Below are positions 1 through 12,961 of a DNA stretch of 64,000 nucleotides, in pieces (position 1 is the first letter of the stretch; every line of letters begins with the position of its first letter). A program made the translations under genes and the position numbers. The notes beneath the pieces were generated by a model that was given only the letters and a program-made list of their open reading frames with translations, searched no databases and was not told the DNA's origin. This DNA comes from Malachius bipustulatus. Lineage: Eukaryota; Arthropoda; Insecta; Coleoptera; Melyridae. Where the stretch lies: positions 63,112,186 to 63,176,185 of the forward strand of contig OU342630.1 of assembly GCA_910589415.1 (NCBI GenBank). Reading direction: 5' to 3'.

Positions 1-1065
1 ATATAGTTTAAAATAAAATAATTAAAGAAGTAGATGATAGTTTGCAACAAAGTTTCCTGAAGATTTTCATTATATTTTTGAAACTTGATACATGAAGGAA
101 ACGATTAGTTTGACTTACTGTTTTTGATAGGAAAATAATTAGGTATGTATACTTAAAACCGAACAGATTGGATCAAGCCACAAAAGCTGTTTGTTTCATG
201 ACCAGAATAATCAAACTTCTCGATGTACTTTGCAAGTTTACTTGTATGCAATTTACCGAATAGTTTATCGTTTAATTAAATTACCAAACTAGCAAGAACT
301 GTAATGTTCAGCCAATTTTATTTAATGTGTTAAAAAATTATGTTCCGTTTTCAATTTCAATTTCAGTTTCAATTTTATTGACCCTTAATCATACAAAAGA
401 TAGGTACCCATATAAAAGTAGAATACACGACAATCATAATTTATAATATAATGTATGTATCCTATGATCCACAATTTTTCATAATTTTTCATCAAATATT
501 GCCTTGAATAAAATGAAGCATGTCTGCCAAATAAAATACAAACAATTGAAACGTACGAAATGGAACTACTCCAATCAGTGATCTACACATCATAGAGCAA
601 TAAAAAAAACATGACTTACATATTGAGTTTTGCTAGTGTAAAGTGAAACTAACCTGGAACAGTAACGACATCTGCTGAGTACGTGTGGTACTAGTGCTAA
701 TGAGTTTATTACTGACTTGGAATTGGTTGTCTTTCAAGAAGGACAAACAAAGAGGTAACAATACAATAAATATTTTGGGGATACTTGACAAAAGGAAAAT
801 TATCATAATTTATTGCAGTAGGAAGAGGTAATTTAATATACCTAAATCATCAATGAACAACTTAAAAATGAGTAATGTAATTTTTTTATTTTGAATTTTT
901 ATCAAAAAAATAGTCTTTGTTGAGAGCATGAAAACCATTGAAATACCGTTCAATTTATAAGCCACATTTACACTAAGCCAATTAAACTGTCCCAGTTTTA
1001 TTTGAACACGACTATACGTACACGACTTTATCGATCATATCTCTAAGACTCATTTATCTCTCTAT
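1..1065. other. AT-rich intergenic DNA, no gene seen
   Basis: No reading frame with recognisable similarity and no RNA gene. A short run of imperfect TTTCAA repeats lies near 345-380. Nothing else stands out. Confidence 0.6.
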
Positions 1066-1500
1066 ACAGGATGTTTAATAATACCTGCAAAACAACTCAG
1101 GGGGTGGTTCGTTGTTGAAAAGTAGGATGAATCTTTCATATAAAATTGAGCACCCCGTGTTAAGATACAACCACTTATAATAGGGGGCACTAAAAAGTAT
1201 TATTTTATATCCTAAAATAACCATTAATTCGAGAAAAAACTTTTTTTTATTACCGGGAAGAAAATACCGAGGAATACATTTTTGATAAGGCAAGTTTTTT
1301 AACTCCATGGGCGTAGAAGTTGTTGAGCGAAAAAGGGTCATATACCCTGTATCTACGCCACTGATTAATTTTTCTACCCCTGTTTTCTTCGTTTTTTGTG
1401 CTCTGAACTATAATAAACAACCTCGTGGTATAAAATAAAAATAATAGGCAAGTATCTCGAAAACAGTGCGTCCTACGATAAAAACTTTTCTCCTCTAAAC
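1066..1500. repeat. Copy of a dispersed repeat family (inverted relative to 1965-2200)
   Basis: The stretch begins with a TA-flanked caggatgtt end. Its part around 1210-1480 matches the reverse complement of about 1965-2200, including a shared block with the words gtagaagttgttg and taccctgtatctacgccact. A further part near 1385-1450 is a direct repeat of 2405-2475. This marks it as a member of the same non-coding repeat family as the neighbouring foldback element. No transposase is encoded. The outer boundaries are approximate. Confidence 0.65.
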
Positions 1501-1833
1501 AACATGGCGTAGGTATTTACCAAAATAACAAATGTTCATTAAAGTCAATGACGTAGAATTTGTTTAATAAAAAAGGTAAGAACATACCCAGATGCCACTG
1601 GATTGAAGAATTTTTTATCGAGAGTATCAAAGCGTGTAGCTATGTACTTCAATTATTAGTGAAACAGCTGTCAAAAATTTCAAGTTATTCTGATCACCCA
1701 TTTTTTAGATACCTATTCAAAAAATATTACATTCTGCGTAAAACGTAGAACAGGCATTTTTTGCCTCTGTTTGCATTTTATACACGCGCTTTAAGTTTAT
1801 AGCACCCATTCATTAAAACTTTGAAAATATATA

Positions 1834-2612
1834 CAGGGTGAGTCAGTTTGTTGTAGCAGGACTTCACAAGTTAATGAAAATCAGATTTAAGGAATAAAAG
1901 TTCGTATAAACATATGTCCGGAAAAGCTTAGAAAAAAATATACAGTGTGTTGAAAAAAACTCAATTTTGGCCGCAAAACTTGGGCATTTCTCAATATTTT
2001 AATTTTATACCAAGAGGTTATTTATTATGCAAAATGCAAAATGAAGAAAAACACGTGTGAAAAAATTCATCAGTGGCGTAGATACAGGGTATATGAACGT
2101 TTTTTGCGCAACAACTTCTACGTCCATGGAATTACAAGACCTTACTTATCATGAATTCCCTGGAAATTTCTTACACAAAAATGTATACTTATAAATATTC
2201 TAAATTCCCCATAGTATTTAAATCAATAGAACCTAAACTTTCTCGTATCATTTATTTAGCTATACAAAATCAAAGATTTTTTAAATTATTAGATTATATC
2301 AAAAAATAACAGTTAATATCGAAAAAAATGATTTTATTTTTCTGGTATGATGAAGTTTTAACTAAATTTACTTAAAAAATATGAGTAATTTCGAATTTTT
2401 CTTTTTCGGTTTTTCTTCGTTTTGTGTGCTCTAAATTATAATAGAACGTCTTGGAATAAAATTGAAATATTATGATGCGAAAACTGAAAAAAAAATTCAA
2501 CACCCTGAAGGTAGGTACCTATCTTTTTTCCAAAATTTTCCGGACAATATGTTTATGGGAACTTTTATTCCTTAAAATCGATGCATATTCTATAAACTGG
2601 TGAAATCCTGTA
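1834..2612. mobile_element. Foldback MITE with CAGGGTG end
   Basis: The left end reads ta-cagggtgagtcag. Sequence from about 1857 to 2070 is matched in reverse complement by about 2390-2610, at an estimated 70-80 percent by eye; the shared words include ggaataaaagtt, aaacatat.gtccgga, cagtgtgttgaa/cagggtgttgaa and gaagaaaaac. This gives an element of about 780 bp with arms over 200 bp. The right extreme end has diverged. Termini and a TA flank fit non-autonomous Tc1/mariner-type elements; that assignment is inference, because no transposase is present. Confidence 0.65.
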
Positions 2613-5600
2613 TCTTGTAAATTCAAAGTAAGTAATAAAATATTTAATACTTATATCGTAGGAAGAAGCATTTCTGAGATTCTAAATTTATAGCCTAATT
2701 TTGAATTTTTTGGGATTAATAATAATTCTCACTATGATCAAATATTGACTTAACTATAAAAATGAATTTTTCTTACTCTACTATCTTTCAAATTACCTAC
2801 CTTGTATAAATTCTACAGCTCTACTAATTAAGCATAAATAATTATCAAGCTATAGATACTCCAAGGAAATCATCTCCTCAGAATACAATATTCTGCAAAA
2901 AAAAAATAAAAAAAAACAACTTTCGCTGCAAGCCCTAAAAAATTATGTCTGAAGAACATAAATATTATCCCTAAGAATTTTTAATTATCGAATAACACAG
3001 AAGAGCTTTGCATGTCGAATTAAAATCAACTCATACCCCCTTCAGAGTTTCTAATAAGCCTTTAATAATAATAAAGCATCTCCCTCTGATGAACTCTCCG
3101 GGTACAGGGAACAAATGAACGTTGCAAATCTAACCAGAAATGGTTATATCAGCCAATCATACGAGCCAATTCTCCTGTAAACATTTGCATATGACGCCGC
3201 TTGTTTGTACTTCTTTTAATTATACATCATACAAAAGCTTCAGTTTACGTTTTAATACCGCTTTTGATTAACGTTCTAATATTTATTATTTGTTCTTTCA
3301 ACGACTGCTTCATTAATAGGATATTATTTACTTTCTTCGTTAATTAGTAAAATTATTTCTTAGTAGAAAAAATGAGCTTTTTTCTAACACTTTATAACGT
3401 CTACAACAAAGATAGCACGTAATGAAAATGTTTACTTATACGATCTCCCATGGTGAATGTTCTTGATGTAATTTATCAAATTAGTAAAAAAACATACAAA
3501 TTGGACATACAAACAGGAACTTATAATTCCTGTTTTTAAAATTAACTGTTATTCAAATGCAACAGTGAAATTAATAATTTTGTCCCTTATCCTCCTGATT
3601 TCAGTTTCATAATGAACTGCATTCTCACACCGTAAGAAAATAGACGGGCATTCACGGATAGGAATCAATCACAGTTCGTCATGTGACATAATAAACGAAA
3701 AATCAGGAGTAAGAGCCAATCACAGCTAGACAGGTTCAGGAAATTACGGATTGCTGGTAGCAACATGCAAGACCGCTAGATTAAGGGAGCGAGTGTGAAT
3801 TTGAACGATGTTGAACGTCAAATTTCAGTAATTAGAAAGACGTTTCCTATTAACTCAAAGCTGTATGATAATTTTCTAATAAAGTCATGAAAAAAATAAC
3901 ATAAAATGACTATTATTCACTTGGACGCTCCAATCCTGCAGCCTGCAGTTCGTGTTGAAAATTTCGTCCTCTTCAATAGTAGCCCAGAAATCAAGAAACA
4001 ATACGTTTAGCAAAAAGTGCCATTATCACAATCCCACAATTGAAAAATCTTTAAGTTCAAACTGCCAAGCAGAAAACTATTCATAAAATTTCTAGGCAGG
4101 AAGTTTTTACTAAAGATGACCAGTATTTTAGGTACTTTAAGTTTGAAGAACGTTTAAATCAAATGAGATTAGAAAAATGATAATTTTAAGTCACTGTAGG
4201 TATATAAAAGGGTATAGTCATTTTTAAAATATAAGAAGTTCAAAACAAAATTTGATAGAAACAACTTGGGGCTCTTAAATAACACACTCTGTATATTACA
4301 TTACCTATAATAACATTTTTTATGTAATCATATCAGTTGTTTTATTATAAATAATTAAAGCATTTTCTTATTTTTCACATGACAATTATTGCCTAATGTG
4401 TGAGATATTTTATTTAAAATGCAATATGAATATTGTGTAATATATTTTTATATAAAAGTTCAGCTTACCCCGTTGGATATAATCGCGACCTCAACTTTTT
4501 AAATTATATCTTGGGAGTAAAATGATTTTCGTGTTTGAAATCATAAGGCTTTTATGTTTTCCCCAATCGAGATGAGCTTAGAAACAATATCACTAAACCT
4601 CGAAACACAAAAACATCATCTTCATAAAATATAAAACTCTACAAGTTTTCTCTCTGGAAGATTTTGTTGTGTACGTAAGAAGTTGTAAATTCAACATCAG
4701 AACATAATTAAACTGTGAAACTTTCTGAGAAAAACTTTACGTTCATTTTATACTTTAGAAGTGGCCGTGGAAATGAATTTACAAGTTCGTGTCTGATTCC
4801 GTTGGAAGGCAAAGTGTCCATTTGCTGCGGTAATAATAAAAAAGGCCATAAGCCTAACAATTTCACTGTAGAATCGAGAACGTCACGACTGTCAAAGAGA
4901 CATTTCGTTTTACGACATGCCATTCGGTTTACTTCTTACCCCAGAAACGATCGCAAACTCACTCTGTATATGGATTAGATGGTGTGACGGTTCAATTTCT
5001 CAAATTGATTTTATTACAATTTTCAATACATTGTCATGGTCAGCATACTTCTCTATGGTATTTGTTGTTTATCAGGATTTGATGTATGTAATAATTTTGA
5101 TCATGTGACGATAGTGGCCTACTCGGAATTCGAGATTTCTCCTGGTTTTGTCGTTTTGACGAAATCAAAGATTTCATGTCCTTTCAATAGAAACTAAATC
5201 ACATATACAAAACTTTCTTTTCGAATTCAAATGTTATTCCACGTTATTCAGCATCACTGAAACATGTATTTACATAAATATACGGGGAAAATATAATAGA
5301 AATTTTTCCTATTTGTAAATAATAAGATTCCCCAGTTAAAAGTGTCCTACAAGTCCCGGGAAGCTCTGCTCCGATTTCCCTGGAGAGCTAAACGATGTAT
5401 CTTTGCTTTAGGAACCTGCCCGAAACATAAGGCAGCAGTTCAACTTTAAAAAATATACCTCTAAATAAATTGAAGAAGTTCCTTCATAACACACTTGTTT
5501 CATAAAGTTCATAAAGTATACGCGAAAGCAGGGTATTTATCTAGAACTTTTCCTGTTAGTTTTTTTCAGGGGGGTGTCACCATCCTCGTACTTAAACTGT

Positions 5601-6120
5601 TTACAACTCTGCAAAATGAGATAGGGAGAAACCATGGCATTCGCTACTTTCAACTTGATTTCGTTTTATTCATTCAACTGTTTTAAGAAAAACCCCTGAT
5701 CCTATTTAATTAAATAAGTTATACCTACATTATTGACTTTATGCAATAAAGTAATTACATTTCTACCTCAAATTCCACTACTATTCGTAATGAAATGTTT
5801 GTTATTGGGAATAATGGTACGAATAATGTTAACATTTCATTAAATTATTTGTCCATAGCATTCATACAATTTATGAATTATTGTACCTATCAACATTAAT
5901 GCTCTTGTTGGAAAATAAATGATTATAACAAAATTGTGTATTTTTATCTTACTGTTTAATAGTAGATAAAGTAGAGTATACTACTCGCAATAATGATAAC
6001 TTTTTTACCTCATTTTTACTAGCTTCGAAACGAAAATTTGCTTCGGGAATAATAGCTATCATTATTGACTCGTGGTATAATCTACTATTCGCTATTATTT
6101 CATTAATTTTTTATTTATTA
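2613..6120. other. AT-rich intergenic DNA, no gene seen
   Basis: No convincing coding exon or RNA gene. A short inverted repeat of aatgaaatgtt and aacatttcatt brackets a loop at 5788-5842. A short frame near 4915 contains a MPFGL word reminiscent of reverse transcriptases, but it lacks supporting context. Confidence 0.55.
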
Positions 6121-6196
6121 ATTATTTTATTATAATAGCTCTAGTAGGCATACCTATAAGGAAGAAAATGGGAGTGCAGAGTTTTGCTATAGTTTC

Positions 6197-7375
6197 GATT
6201 TTCTCACTATGTTTTTTGGGTAGCTGAACACGAATTTGAAGTTTGCAGGCAAAAATTTGACCCCGAACTTTGTTTTTTGGCACTTTTTCAGTTTTTGGCC
6301 TATATCTCAGAAAGGAAGCGTTTTTTCAAGAAGCTAATTCTAAATAACAATCAAGGAGACAAAAGTTCCTACATTTCTCATGAAAAAGATTTTTTTTTTA
6401 GATTAACTTCAATTTCCGCTGCTTGAACGCCCAAAAAAAAACATATTCCAATTTCTAGTGATATTATCGTTTTCGCGCTTGGTTGGCACTTGGTTGGAGG
6501 AGAGATGGACCTGTGATTCCTGAAACCGAGAAAGGGATACGTTCCTCCAACTACCTACTCTCCTGTGCGCATGCTTTACAAAACAAAACAATCAAAGAAT
6601 GTTTCCTCATTCAATGAGTAAACGTGATACGTACAATCAAAAGAAAAGTTTTTAAAAACTCTCACCAAAAAGGCCCACTAAATTTTTGAAAGTACCAAAT
6701 AAGTGCCAAAATTTGGGTCAAGAAACAGAGTTCCTGGCCAAATATTTGCCTGCAAAGTTCACATTCATATTCAGCGCCCAAAGAAACCTACAGGGTGAGA
6801 AAATAAGAAACTATAGACTATTCTAATATGCCTAGCAAAACTCCCCATCCATCTTGTGTAATTTCTCACAAAGAGGCGGGGCCCATTATTTTTAGTAGCC
6901 CAAGAGCGCATAATATCTAAATAAGGCCCTGATGGCAACCAAACTATGCAAGAAGATTCTTTAACAAGTTCATAATAAAAATTTCCAGTTTACCTAGTGC
7001 AGAAAAGTTGTTGTCAAAGGAAACTGTTTGGCAAAAACTTTTACCAAAATTTTCCAGTAAAATGTAGAACAACTGAGAACTCGTTTTTTGATGACATGGA
7101 CGAGCAAGCCTAATAACTATTATTCTGGACGAATGTAATATACAACCAAGAGAAATTGAAGTTTGTGAAAACTCTCACCAAAAAACCCCACCAAAGTTTC
7201 GAAAGTAGGTACCAAAAAAGTAACAAAATCGGGAAGAAAAGTGCAAAAAAAAAGTCCGGGCTAAGTCTAATATTCCCAGCCTAATTCCAGCTAGGTATCC
7301 ATCTTGTATATTTTATCATAAAGAGGGGCACATTATTTTTAGTAGTCCGAGGCCGCACAATATCTCCAGACGACC
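6197..7375. repeat. Cluster of inverted and direct copies of one repeat
   Basis: About 6197-6300 is matched in reverse complement by about 6675-6805; both contain the words tttgcaggcaaa, tttggcact and a ctcac end. About 6655-6930 is repeated in the same direction at about 7160-7375, with shared words aactctcaccaaaaa, attatttttagtag and aatatct. The inner copy carries a cagggtgag word. The order suggests a foldback unit plus a partial tandem duplication. No transposase is visible. Confidence 0.6.
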
Positions 7376-10300
7376 GTGGATTTGTAAGTATATTTTTAAG
7401 GTCAAGCTTCCACTCTGTGAAATCCGTACCTATGGGGGAAAATTATAACAATTTGTTTATTAACACACAAGTATAAAGTTATACACATCATAAGAAGTCG
7501 TTGGTTAAAAAATCTCTAAACTGATTTTTGTATTCATTGTAAATTTTCTATAAATAAAACATCAAACCGCTTTGACAACCAATGAAATAAATCTAAATTA
7601 TTCGACATCAGCTAACAATGATTAAGTTTTCAAGTTCGTGCCATAAATCGATTTAGAATTCGAGAGGGTTCAGCCCTGCTGATATTTATCGTGAATTATG
7701 CGAAGCTTATGAACGATCTGTGGCTTAGCACACTCGTCCAGTCCAATATATGACATCAATAATACGGTAGTAAACGAATAATTAGTATTAGGTACATGAA
7801 TAAACTAAGTAATTAACTATCATCAATAAAATTCCTCCACCTTGAGTTCAAGTTGCAAAAATCTTGATTGTAATAATGGTTATGCTTTTTAACCCTCTTG
7901 GAATACCTATCCCAAAAAATAAAATATTGTACAATAACTATACAAGCTTTAGAATGTGCATTAACTGAAGATATCCGCGTCTTAATCAACTGATCCAATT
8001 AACTTGATTGAATCCAAGCCAAGTTTTCCGGATTTCGTGGTGAAATTCTTCTATAAGCTTCCAAAACTTTAAAGTATGAGACGTTCTTCGGTTGAATGGG
8101 AAATTAACTTACTCGGACCTGACTACAGCCAGACGTATTCCACAGGCGCCAGTTTTTTTTTCGAGGTATCGTACCGTTGTCCCAAGGTAGCTCAATGGAG
8201 AAACCGATAATGCCAAAGGTCAGATAAGGTTAACACTAATAAAAAAAATCGTCGTCGGCGGAGCGCATCTATTTTGAAGCGTGCCGCATTTACTGTAGGT
8301 AAATATTAGATTTTGAAAATTGCAATTTTCAACGAGATTTGTACCGCAGGCAGACAGACAGAGAGATACGGAAACATATTATTATTGCATTGTCATACAG
8401 TTCTGAGCTTAAAAACCCGTTTTATCGATGATAGTTCAGAGTGAGAGCTGCTCTCAAGGCAGTTACTCTAAGTAAACTTGCCTCGTGCAAACTGGTTGAT
8501 AGTCACTGTCATGCTGTCGCAATAGAACTATCACACTACCACGTTCGACGAGATAGTTGACAGAAAATTTCGTGAAAGTGACAGTAACTGTTACCGTAAA
8601 AACGTGCTATTATAGTAACTTTCTCACAGTCAAGTATTGTTTACAGAATAAAACGTACAAGAAGACATTGAAAGAAGATCTGCTGCTTCTTTCAGGACCG
8701 AAAACCATAAAGGAGCATCGGCAAGAAAATTTGAAACATATGTTGTTCTATGTTGTAATTCTATCATGATTTTACTATCACAAGAAGAACACCTTTAAAG
8801 TTTCAATTCTCTAGCTCTTCGTGGGAAGATAGTTTAAAATCGACTGCAAGATTTGCGCAGACAGACAGACAGATTTTAAGCGAGTTTATTTAAAAGTGGT
8901 GGAAAGGATTTTTTATAGAGATACAAGCAAGTGAAAACAGTGACGGCCGTTTTAGATATTTAACATTGGTGCTTCTAGAGTCCAATAAATGACACGTGAT
9001 CATCCAGTAATGTGACACAAGTTTTCGAGAAAATTAAAAAAATTCTCTCATCTCAATGTTTGTCTATTCAAGTTAACCATTACCTTTACTACGTATATTT
9101 TCAATGCAAGAATATTTCTCTATTTTAACTCTTCTTTTCTCTATTTTATCTCTATTTAATTCCCTCTATTTTATACAACACAAAACATTTAGAGCTGATA
9201 AAATTTAAAACTGAATAATTTTTTGGAGGCTAAGCCACACTTGTGTCTCTTCTTAAAAGTTCATTTTAAGATGAATTAATGACTTCCGCGTGAAACATAA
9301 AAGATATAAACCGATCTTCTAATAAATAAACCCCAAATCTGAAAATCTTTCTTTCTGAAATAAGACAGATCCTTCTGGATAAATCGCCCTATCATTGGGA
9401 AAAATGAAATAAGATAATGGGAGTAAATACCAGGGGAGCAAGTGGGATTCGCTTCGGCGTCGTCTATAGGGATTCCGGGACTGTTTTCCTCCAGTCTCTA
9501 CAGTGTAGACCTCAGTGTAAAGTGACACGACGTTTTAAAGATCTCCCACAAAGCCCATAAGTAAACACAATCCATATAAACGTCTTGTTAGGTACACACG
9601 CAGAGTTGGCAGTCTAGTAATTTACCTCTCTTCATCCCTCAACGTAATTCATAATATGATACGATACGTTTTATTGTAGAATTTCGTAAGCTACACTGAT
9701 TCTGCTAAGACCTGAATTATGATTCAGAAACCTTCATGCAGGTACGTGTATTCCGTTGAAAATTTCAGCTAAAATGTTTTAATATGCGAGGAAGAGTTCA
9801 AATACATTAATTCCTTATTCCTTGACGTTTACAATCTCAAACTTGTAATCTGAACTTTGTATGGAGAAAGAAGGATTTGAGGAAACAGCATTGAGTCTCC
9901 AAAACCAAAAAATCTTTGACAGTTCTTGTTTCTATCATTATTACCTTTCTTCAATTATTAGTATTCTAGCCACGTTAAGTCACAAAATGGGCAAAAAGTG
10001 GTAAAGTATAGTTTTCGAATTATCTCGTTTGATCTCCAGATTTTTCTCTAGAACCACCACATGGGTAGAGTTCCCGGCGCGTTTTTTTTTTTTGTGGCAT
10101 TCCCAGAGTAGGCCTAATTCACGTTTTGGAGCTTTCAAGTTTGTTGTGGTTTCTGCCGTCTTCTTCCGTAAAAGAATTTGAAGCGGGAAGTACGATTTTT
10201 CCTGCAAGCGTTAAGAATCTAAGCGATGTGTTTTTCTCTTTTTTTTATAAGTTTCAGATGGCGAGACCTTTTTTTCAAGGTGTTGTTGTCGGAATTATTT

Positions 10301-12957
10301 GACTCTTTTTATTCGACGATGGTTCTGGGAAATCAACATTGTCGGTTTCCTCTACGCAGATTTCCTGACATTGCTGAATTTCGCTTTTTGGGTTGAAATC
10401 CGGGGTGGAATTGGGTCGCAATTTTGAATTTAGACTGCCAGTGCCCCCCTCCCATAAAGGTTGGAGCAATCAAATTTCTGTCGGTATTTTTTGCACGGTC
10501 ATATGCCAACCCAACTGTGTATTTCAAGATTTTCCCGAATGGCTCCTAGTAGTTGCTCCAAAGTTGATACAATGATTCTTTATGGGTCAATTTAGAAATT
10601 CTACAATTGTTTGTGACTTGCGCTAACTGCACTTGCTTCAAATTCCGTTGCTACGAGATTTTAGGTCAACTTCTGTCAAAGTTCAAAGGAAGTTAGCTTT
10701 AAGATGAGGCATTTATATTTTGTGTTTGTAGAATTCTTGAGTCAAGCCTTAAAGTTCCAAACAGTGTCGAATCTGTTAAAGCTGTGCTTTGCCACTTGGA
10801 CTATCTCTTTGACAGATTTATAAAACTTTTTAAACAAAAGAAGCAGATTTGTTAAAGAAGACTTCTTCTGAAAGTTATAGACAAACTGCGTTTTTAACAC
10901 TCTTTTTAAACGTAGTCCTTCTACTGATTTTTTTTAATACAAGTTTGAACATTCAGGAGGTTTTTGGAAACCTATAACGATTTTGGAAAAAAAAATTCCT
11001 CGATTGAATAATGCATAAGCGAAAAATATTTTTTTAAATGCTGCCCTGTCTATTCTGTGAACCCCCTTAGCAGCAAGTTTAACAAGTAGCCGCATTACAA
11101 TGAAGGCCAGACTATTGTAAATCCATCCTTTTGGTCTTCATTAGTCACCATTTATTTATGCTTCGTAGGTATCTGTCACCGGAACAAATAATAAATTGGA
11201 CATTTCCAATTTTACTGTATTAGTCAGTTCTTTTCGTTATTTTCAACTGAGTAATGCAAACTAATTATTGAATTCTATTATAGCAATATTATTATAGATA
11301 TTTTTCTGAAGAAAAACTTCATTTAACAAGCTTATCAATTATGACGAGCTTTCCTGTAAAATTTATTTACAGAAAGAGTTCAAGAAGACAGTTTATTTTT
11401 AAAATAAAATTTCGTTAAGTAATTTATGCAATGGCTTTTTTCAATTCTCGCTTGATTTCATGCCGGCTAATACAAATCGAACTCTGCCGCTCTATCTAAT
11501 TAAACTTACAAGTAAAAAAAAACGTAATCCACAGGACTGTTAATTGAAAGAAGATCTCCAACAGTTAATCATGATGACGGAAATAATTTTAAATTTACAT
11601 CTCCTAAAATACGCTTCCTTAACAACTTACGAGGGTTTTCATAGTAGGTATATCTAGGTATTTGCTTCTAATTAGTGTATTTAATAATTTTAGTTAGATA
11701 GGGATAAGATAATTTTATTACACCTACGCACCGCATAAGGAAAGGAAACATAGGGAAAACACTACAGTGAATATTATTGAGTTTCCAAGCCACTCTTGTT
11801 CAAAAGCTAATAGTTTACTATAGGAAGGATATTCCTAGATGGGATATATGTATATTCTTTTTTGAAGGATATTTGAAATATGTAGTCTGTGGAGGTGAAG
11901 TAGTGAAATTAGAGCGTATTAGTTGTGTTTAGTGTGTAAAAAAGTAGAACTTTCTTTGGACTTTGAAGATTATTATTGTTATTGTTATTGTGACAGATTG
12001 AAATAAAGACTGATTTTAAACAATTATTGTAAGACTTTTAATTTGAAACAATAAAGAGTAAGAACGTTTCACTATAAAAACTGAGTACTTCTTAAATTCA
12101 CATAATATGGTACGATTAAGTTTAAAATGTCATATGTGATGTCATACTAACCGTCCGAATTAAGATTTTTCATTTAACCAGAAAACCTCAAACCGTTGAA
12201 TGTCGCGGTGTGAACGAGCGTAAATTATTAAAAGAATCATTCAAACAATAAATTGAACGGTTTAAGTCAGTTTGACAGCCACTGACAACTACTTAAAATT
12301 TATTCACGAAATGAAAACTCATTGAAAACTAATGTTGACCGCATATATTCATTTATGCGGGATGAAGTGTTTAGACAAGCTTGACGGTTTCTATGAGAAC
12401 CACGTAAATGAAACAAAATAAATCGAACTATCATAAGGATGTGTATTCTTAATCGGTATATATGACTTTTTAAACTTAATCGTACTATAGGTGTCAAAAA
12501 CTCAGATAAAGTACACAATAAAAGAAGTGTATATTGTGACACTGATTTTTGTAACGATTTTTGCTTCGCCAAATCAGAAATCCATGGAAACTCAGTAATC
12601 AACTAAACTGTAACCAAGACTGTACATATACAGAAACCTATTCTTTTTATCCTTCAAAAAACCTCAATCTGGGCCCTCTTTCACAATAAAAACTTTCCAA
12701 CAATACAATTGGTGGATTTGATTGAAGTGGATTTTGATAGGTAGCTTCGATTATGTGAAAAATAGACGACATTTATTGAGGATCACGAAGCTTGTTCAAC
12801 AAGTAATATTCTAATTTCTGAGCAAGCTACGAGTACATTCACTTTAAATGGCTACGTCAATCATCATGCTAATTATTATTGTTGATATTATTCTGATATA
12901 AATCCGCCTTGAATTAACAACAACTGTCGATTCATAGAATATTGATAAAGTCAATAA
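7376..12957. other. Intergenic DNA, no gene assigned
   Basis: No recognisable gene. Frames on the minus strand between about 10580 and 9980 have protein-like composition in pieces (for example a segment rich in N, P, S and E at 10275-10469) but are split among frames and match no family I know. A small (CAGA)n run sits near 8350 and another near 8860. Confidence 0.5.
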
Positions 12958-12961
12958 TGTA

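Noticed and set aside
4715..5108. Frame with MPFGLLLTPET, like the MPFGL..AP.T motif of Ty3/gypsy reverse transcriptases
   Set aside because: The match is about a dozen residues, the preceding residues fit only after a frameshift, and no catalytic YLDD block or other RT motif follows.
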